A stretch of DNA of 64,000 nucleotides from Areca catechu (lineage: Eukaryota > Streptophyta > Magnoliopsida > Arecales > Arecaceae): the NCBI GenBank assembly GCA_021397845.1, contig CM038046.1, forward strand, positions 3,577,001 to 3,641,000. The letters run 5' to 3'. Position numbers and translations under genes: made by a program. A model generated the notes under the pieces. The model ran no database searches, was not told the origin of the DNA, and saw only the letters and a program-made list of their open reading frames with translations. Shown here in pieces: positions 57,030-64,000 of the stretch. Position 1 is the first letter of the stretch, and each line of letters starts with the position of its first letter.

Positions 57030-58740
57030 GGGTGTCCGTGAAGTAGAAGCCGAAGCCGAACCAATCATCCCACGACCTTGCATCCACACCGCTAATATGA
57101 CGATGAGTCATATGCCTTTTGGTAAACAAAGTCGGTCAAATCCTTGGACTTCGGTTATCCGGCATCACTCTCAAGCCTGAACGGGCCCCCCGATTACCAT
57201 CCCTAAAAGCGAACCAATCAGCACCCTTGCTTTCTAAATCCGATACATACGATAGTCTGGACCCAAGGCCAAACGAAGTCTCAACATTACCCTCTAATTG
57301 AAGTCACTGAAGCATCTGTACTTTAATTAAGTTGGGGAATTTAAATTACTTGCTGCTGAACAAACAAGAAGGGAATAAAATTTAGATGTTAGGGAAGAAA
57401 GCACGCTTTGATCATGACTTTGTTGGATTTTATCCAACTAGAAACATATGGCCGTTCAACAAATAGGGACATTAATTTTAGACTTGAATAGCTTTAGCCA
57501 TGTATCAGATTCTATTGCTCGGGTCTAGGCCAAATCCATTATGAACTTAAGGTCATATCGTATGATTTTAAACTTAAGTAATTATATAAGAAAATTTAAT
57601 TTTAGACTTATTTTTAAAAGGCCGTTGACTAATTCCATGCATGAAGTAACCAAAAAAAATAATAATAATAAAAGAAAAAAAATGAAGTAACTTTGAATTT
57701 GAGTGGGATTTTTATTGATTATTCTAGAAAACATTATCGACCGTTTAGACACGCAAGAAAGGATTTCAGGAACCATTCATGAACATTTCCCTTCATGCAT
57801 GCATAGAAAAAAAAAAAAAAAAAAACAAAAATAATTTTGCAGGTCTCTTCTTATTTATTTTAGAAAAAATAAATTTTATTTTTTTATTAAAAATTAGCCG
57901 TTTAGATGTGATGCACAAATATGAGTGTTGAATTGTTTTACAAAGTCATTAACTAATTCTATATATGCAGAAAACAGAATTTGAAAAAAAAATTCAAAAT
58001 TCAAATCCCTATCTCTCTACCAATTAAACGCGTAGAATCTCCATGAAACTTAAACCCCCTCCAAAATTCAAAAAAACTAGAAGAAAAATCCTAGAAAAAC
58101 CATGCATTCGTGTGGCATCATTTTTGTATAATATAATTGATAAGCAGGGATTTTCTTCTAGAAGGCTGAAGTTTGTTTCGTAAAGGGAGTTTTGTACAAC
58201 ATATCCGGTAAAAAAAAAAATATACCATCTATTATTCAATGCATATTTAATATTGATAATTTTATTTTTATTAAAAAATTTAAATGATGAAACTATTTTT
58301 TTCTTGAAAAAAATTATGACATTCCGTGACTAGCATTATAATGTTCCTCGATTACTATGATATCCATGTATCATAAGATCAAGAAATATTTTTATCATTG
58401 AAAAAAAATAAAAAAACACAACGATAAAAATACTCTTAGTCTTATAACATTTTGTGAACCTAATTATGCCATTTTGCTCATAAAAAAAATATCATAATAG
58501 AAGAATATTTTCATCGTTCAAATATGCATTCGATGTCTGTAATTTATTTTTTTGTTAAAATTTTTGAATGATAAATTTTTTTTCTTATGACATTCCTTCG
58601 TGAACTGTATCATAATCCCATCTTGAAAATTTTTATTACTAAAAGTTTTTAAAATATTTTTTAATGATAAAAATATTTTTGGATTTTATAGTATAAAAAT
58701 ATTATAATCTAAATCATGAAATATTATAACGGAAACTATA
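57030..58740. other. A/T-rich intergenic region; nothing recognised
   Basis: Very A/T-rich sequence with short homopolymers and no supported gene. Confidence 0.55.
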
Positions 58741-59143
58741 CCCGTGAAGTTTCATATCTGACCGGGCCCGACACCGGTGATTGGATGCAGGTCTGGTGGT
58801 CCGAGTCCACGGTGTGGGTTAAAATGCGGGCCGCTTACAACATAGCCCATGCTCAAGGCCTGGCCGGGAAGCGCGGAATATGAATTTTTTAACCGCTTTC
58901 TACCCGTAGCGGTGGGACAGCTGTCGTCTCTCGATCGGCACCATCCAAGGGCCGAGATCCACCTAATATACGTACGGAACATTTAGCCTCCACTGGTCTG
59001 CACCGGTAGCGTCGTTCTCGCATCTCAACCCCGGTTGGCTCCGTTTTCTTTTCGACCCTTTAGAGCTCTGGTGCATCGGAGGCGTCTCTCTCTGGTCGGT
59101 GATTGAATCCGGTCGCTCTCTCCACTTTCATCTTCTTGATATG
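58741..59143 (+). promoter_or_regulatory. Possible promoter, 5'UTR and one-codon first exon of a gene
   Basis: GC content rises abruptly at 58741. The stretch from about 59030 looks like a plant 5'UTR (TCTCTCTCTGG, CTCTCTCCACTTTCATCTTCTTGAT) and ends in ATG at 59141-59143, directly followed by a donor GTAACT. A first coding exon consisting only of ATG is known from several plant gene families, for example actin-depolymerising factors. No downstream exon could be identified, so the gene's nature is unknown; it may continue past the window. Confidence 0.4.
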
Positions 59144-62100
59144 GTAACTTATTCGAATTCTTTCTTTCTTTTTTTTTTTTTTGTTCTTTCATCTGATCCG
59201 GATCTCATGCGTAGTTAATTTTTCCCCATCCGATTTATGTATATGATCTCGAATTCTATGAACTTAGGGTTTTATAAGATCTGTAAGTTTCTATATCTTT
59301 GTCTGTTTAGATATTTAAACCTTATTTGCGAAATCATTGGAGGAATTCCAGATCCGGGGATTCTGTTTTGGATTTCCGTCTTTCTTGGTGTCAAACGAAC
59401 TTGTAAGCCCTAACATCTTTGGTGTTTCGGGACGAAAATAAGTCGTTTTTAGGAGGATCGTGAAAGATCACTAGTCGGAGTATCTGGAATATCTGACTAG
59501 GCTCGTCATTGGAAGATACAATGGAACAAGATCAAGAACTTGGAGTTTTATAAGAGATCTGTGGTTTTCATCTTTCTTATCTGTTTGGATCTTGATATTT
59601 ATCACGGAGGCTATTGGAGGAATGCCATACCTCCTTATTCTTGGCATAATTCCTCTCGTTCTTGGAGTCAAAATAACATATAAATCCTGAGAGCTTTGAT
59701 GTTTCTTATCAGTTTGGATCACTAGTCGTTAGTGAGTTCATCTTTCAAGATCTTCTTGATGGTGATGAAGATAAGTACTTGGAGGAGCTGGAAACCCTAA
59801 TTAGGCTGATTGATTTGTAGATGTAAATGAAACCCAGATCAAGAAGAGATACATGCTAATAGTACACAGAAAGGATACTGCTGAGAATATATTAATCTTT
59901 TAGTGCGGCTGACCACATTATCACTTCTTTAAGAATTCGTGTATCTTGCTGACAGCACGTTCATGGGAAAATGTGCCACTGGGAGCAACCACTTAATTGG
60001 TGCCTCTAGAAACATTTTCCCGTTATTGCTGGATTTTAATTCAAGAAAACATCTTGTAATGTTATCTTCTTTCCCCTGTTATAACTTTGATGATAGTTCC
60101 TTAGCCAATTTAATGATTAATGGAGGATATCTATGAAATGTTAATGGTATAGCATCAATTCAGGCAAGAAATACATCTCTGGCTATCCATAAGGTAACAT
60201 GCAGGTTGCTGTAGCATCAATTGCTTCAAAATATATTAGTTTTGTTGCTAATTTGGTCTTCGTCTGTTCGCAATCGACTTGCATTGTGATAATTTGAGTT
60301 CCATTCATTTTTCTAATGTTATGGATTTCAGCAATATTTCGGTACCATATTTTCTGCTTGTACATATGAAGTGTCCTTCCAAATAAGTCTCCTTTTACAA
60401 TATGATTTTAATAGATCCATGCAGGTTTTGCATCAACATCTATGATAACGAAGTGATATATCGTACAATTGATATTAGTACCACATTTTCTTACAGATTC
60501 ATTATGTAGTCATCGGTTCTTAATTGTTTTAAAATGTTGTCTTGGCTGTGAGTCAGCAATATGGACTCCAAAATTTACATCAAGCTTTCATGTTTTCCTC
60601 TTAATACTTCAAGTTCAACATGCAATAAAGAGGCCATCGTATATAGTTTTCAAGTTGATTAAAATGAGAGGGGCAAACTTATGGTTGTATGGATGATTTG
60701 ATGAAAAATGTTACAATTTAACCTACAAGATATCAGGTGATTGTATATTAAATCTTGTATCCCTGATCCCAACTTTACAATTCTATAATTTGGAAGTATG
60801 ATCTTTGACAAATCATGAATCATAAGATTGTGGATGTCATTTTTGCTCAATTAAGTCTCATTACAATTGCTACTGGTTGGGCATTTGTCTGATCTCTTTT
60901 GGGTGATCATTGAGATTCATATCCTCTACCATGTTGAGCTGTTGTTGTAGCTTTTACATTTTGGCTATGGTTGTGGCAGCATGGCAGCAGCAAATAGTTT
61001 GGTGATTGCTTCTTTTTTGTTTGTGTGCTGGTGGGGTATCTGCTTCTAACATAAAGAATTGTAGAAATCATCAAAAAACTGATGAGAGCTGATGATAGTC
61101 AATGCTATTGTTTTCTCACCTACATAAAGTGCAAGTTGTCAATTCCACTCCAGCAAGGTGTACCATACAATTATACGCTGGCATATAACCCGAGGGCCTT
61201 GATGGAAGGAAGGGGAAAGAGTGGCTTCAAGTATTTGTTGTTCAAATATCAAAGCTAAAACCTTCTAGTTTTATGTAGAAATTTTGCTTGCACCACATGC
61301 CTATGTTCTAACATATGATTATGGAAGTAAATCTGTTAGGTTTGTTGACATTGCTAACGTTAAAAACAAAAAGAAACGTAACTCTCTCCCCCCTCCCAAG
61401 CATGCAATGCGCGCGATCCGCGCGCATGCTGCGCACGGGTCCGTGCGTTTCCATGCATTTTCTTTTTTTATTTTTGTTTTCTCTTTTAATTATTTAATCA
61501 ATTTCTTATTTAATTTTATAACCACCGTAACGGCTAGTTGAGGGCTCTTTGGGAAATTTCTTTGGGTTTTTGGGCCTATAAATGGGTCTCTTTTCCAGCC
61601 CTTTAAGGTATCCTAAAAAATTTCAAGTTTTCCCTCTTCTCTATTCTTCTATTTTAAAATTTTTTAAAATTCATTTTTTTCATGTTCTTTTCTATTTTTG
61701 GACTAAAGACGAGTTGGTCGGCGTCCATTCGAGATTGTGCCGCCGACTGGCATTGAAGTTTTGGCTTCCGGGTTGTACCTTGGAGGAGAGCGTGTGGTCC
61801 GTCAGTCTTCGCACGAGAAGGGGGCCAAATCTCCTTTAGGACAGTGGATTTATCCGCCTCCCAGGCCAGACTTCCCAACTCTATTTTATTGTATTTACAA
61901 TTAATTTGTTACACAATTTTGTTTTGCTACACACATCACAAAAATTATTTTCAAACATTTTTTAAAATCACATAAATATATACATAGACTTATATTTTCT
62001 ACCTCAAAAACTAACCGTCTAAAGGAGATTTGAGTAATATTTCTACTTCAATTATCCCTCCCAGTTATATCTCTATAGCTTGCAAAGATAGAAATTTGAT

Positions 62101-64000
62101 GACATAGAGAAATATTATACATGCTATCAACCATTCTTGCAGTCTTTAGATCTGCGTTTTATACATGCTATCTTTTGTATGGCTTCTTTGTATAGCATGA
62201 ACTAAATTGATTTTGTTTTATGCTATATAACTAGAGATAGATGTTCTCGGATACTTCCTTGATGAGCCCGAATCTTTGTTGCATATTGCTACTCATTAGA
62301 AGGCGCTGGCTCGTTGTTGTTATATTACAGAAATGTTTGCTTGTTGGATGGATTATAAGTTTCATCTCATCATATCGTTAGTTTCATGCATGTTCTCTAA
62401 ATAATGAATTGATATCATTTTGGCTAAACTGTACTATTCATCATTTCAACTAACGAACAGTGCACATAATGTTTTTTAACCGATCATCTCTAGATTATCA
62501 TAAGAATTGTGTCACAACAAACCACCTATTATCTTCTTGTAATCTTCTAAGTGTACTTATAGAACATCATCGATGCTACCGACTGGCTTGACTCATACTT
62601 TAATGTGGTCTGATTTAGTTTTTCCTTTTCATCTTTGATTTAAACTAAATTAAAGGTGCATCATGATATGGGCCTTTTGACATCCCTTGAAGATTCTCTT
62701 AAGGCCTCTTTTTGATTTTTCACTTATATTTTGATTTTAGTCTCTTTTACCTTCCATCTTGTTTATTTGAATCCTAGCTATGGTATATATGTTTCGATAA
62801 TGTCAACTTCTCCAAAACCTTTACAGAACTGTCCCTGACTTACTCTCTCAGCTTGATTTCATGTGGTAGGTCCATCCAATAGACTCCGTTTGGTTTTAGA
62901 GGGGATTTGAAACATGTCAGTATTGTGGATTATTACTTTAAAATTATATTGCAGCATACTCATGAACATATAAAGCACACATACATCCTTATAAGTGGTA
63001 GTACTGGGTACTTTTGGACATGGCTGATGCATGTTGCATACTTCCTATAAGCATTGGTTTTAGTTTCAATTGGTAAAAGATGTGACAGATAATTAGATAT
63101 AATTCAGATACTTCCCAGGTATGTCCTAGATACTTCCAGCTATGATTTATGTATGAATTTTACCTGTAATTTCATTCATCTTTAGTTTATATTTTATACT
63201 TGTTTTGATGTTGTGTCAATAATAGTTTCTTTCTGAATAAATAAATTAGGAATGCTTATGTGATTACTGTTTGTCACAAATTACAACTATAACAGAAGTT
63301 TCAGAGCTCTTACTAAACTGAGCAAAAGTTATAATTTGTAATATATGGAAAAAAAGGTTATGCTAGAAATATTTAATTCCAAGTTTCCATGGCATTTTCT
63401 ATCCTTTTTTTTCTCCGATACATGCCATATCATTGTGTGACCATGTTGTGTACTGTCTTGATTCTTATATGAATGATTCCAATTTATCGATTTCTTTTTT
63501 ATTCTTACATATTATGAAGTCTGAATTGGTGAAAATACATTGGTAAGTTTTATTGTTGCAACCAATTCTGTTATCATCTTCTAGTTTCTTGAGGCGTAGC
63601 ATTTGGTTAGACATATTAATCTCATTATATCTGACCACCACACCCACCCAAAACTAAAGAAAAGGAAGAAGTTTTATTCAATAAGTTAGTAGATTGATTT
63701 GTAAGCTTATATACTTTGTGATCATAATTTTCTCGATAATCTGGTTTCTTCTAATCATTGCCCATTTAACCAATTACGTAATTGGGAGTTCTGGCTATGG
63801 GAAAGCAACATCATAATGCAATTTTACCACTTGTCTTAAATATCAAAGGTTGCTTGAAAAATTAAGTTCAGGATATGGGTTGTTCAAATTTTAAACTCCC
63901 TGACTAATCTAATTTAAAAGGTTTCTTGGATTTGTTTAGCAGCAGTTTGTAACTATTATATTTCTTATACCGAGACATTTTGATTGTATATATGGTAATT
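59144..64000. other. Probable long intron(s) or intergenic sequence; no exon recognised
   Basis: A/T-rich, with short frames only. Some parts (59400-59760) are T/G-rich like plant intron sequence. The LTR-like remnant at 61338-61925 lies within it. If the ATG exon at 59141 is real, this would be intron 1. Confidence 0.4.
61338..61925 (+). mobile_element. LTR-like remnant, probably a solo LTR
   Basis: It starts TGTTAGGTTTGTTGACATT. It has a GC-rich GCGCGATCCGCGCGCATG block (61409-61426), a CCGTAACGGCTAGTTG motif (61524-61539) and a TATA-like GGCCTATAAATGGG at about 61573. A structured leader-like part follows to about 61870. No end or target duplication was found, so the class and right border are uncertain. 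Confidence 0.4.

Overview
This window is plant nuclear DNA. The evidence is introns with plant-type splice sites, a plant mTERF gene, a plant type I inositol polyphosphate 5-phosphatase gene, a QALGGH zinc-finger gene with an EAR motif, and dense LTR, LINE, SINE and foldback repeats. The repeat types (a LINE with an RNase H domain, a chromovirus, a SIRE-like copia derivative) fit a repeat-rich monocot, perhaps a palm. The lineage is an inference from general character, not from a marker.

Layout. Positions 1-2696 hold most of a foldback DNA element (A). Its inverted arms contain small hairpins and a 12-bp GC-rich minisatellite that reverses orientation near 1100. A tRNA-derived SINE is nested in its right arm. 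3255-5225 is an intact, intronless mTERF gene. 8369-9676 is a RABE1/Rab8-type GTPase pseudogene that keeps its introns, and 10034-10512 is a broken fragment of 2-oxoglutarate dehydrogenase E1. 11243-16756 (minus) is a complete ten-exon type I inositol polyphosphate 5-phosphatase gene (530 aa), with a probable 5'UTR intron reaching 17746. 19200-25437 is decayed repeat sequence: an LTR remnant, a SINE, a LINE RNase H remnant and a 117-bp triplicated GC-rich block.

25438-34719 is a minus-strand, non-coding LTR retrotransposon with two 489-bp LTRs. A plus-strand Ty3/gypsy chromovirus (27698-33548) is nested inside it. 34720-39907 is mostly further repeats: a LINE RNase H remnant, a SINE-like unit, an LTR fragment and an unclassified element with pyrimidine-rich tracts. 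42657-43163 (minus) is a single-exon C2H2 zinc-finger repressor gene.

46108-53855 is an old tandem duplication of about 0.8 kb. Its second copy is split by a second foldback element (B, about 47346-53447). Inside B sits a tandem array of three LTRs sharing two short internal domains (47514-51826), flanked by a perfect AGGTT duplication. 55193-56035 is a small DNA transposon with a 10-bp target duplication, and 56810-57015 is a full-length SINE with a 14-bp duplication. 59141 is a possible gene start whose first coding exon is only ATG; the rest of the window (59144-64000) has no recognisable exon and includes an LTR-like remnant.

The functional genes are unrelated single-copy genes: an organelle gene-expression factor, a phosphoinositide/inositol phosphate phosphatase and a stress-type transcriptional repressor. 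The most unusual content is structural: foldback elements built from nested palindromes, a multi-LTR array derived from one insertion, and a chromovirus whose long gag-pol frame is broken only by nonsense codons.
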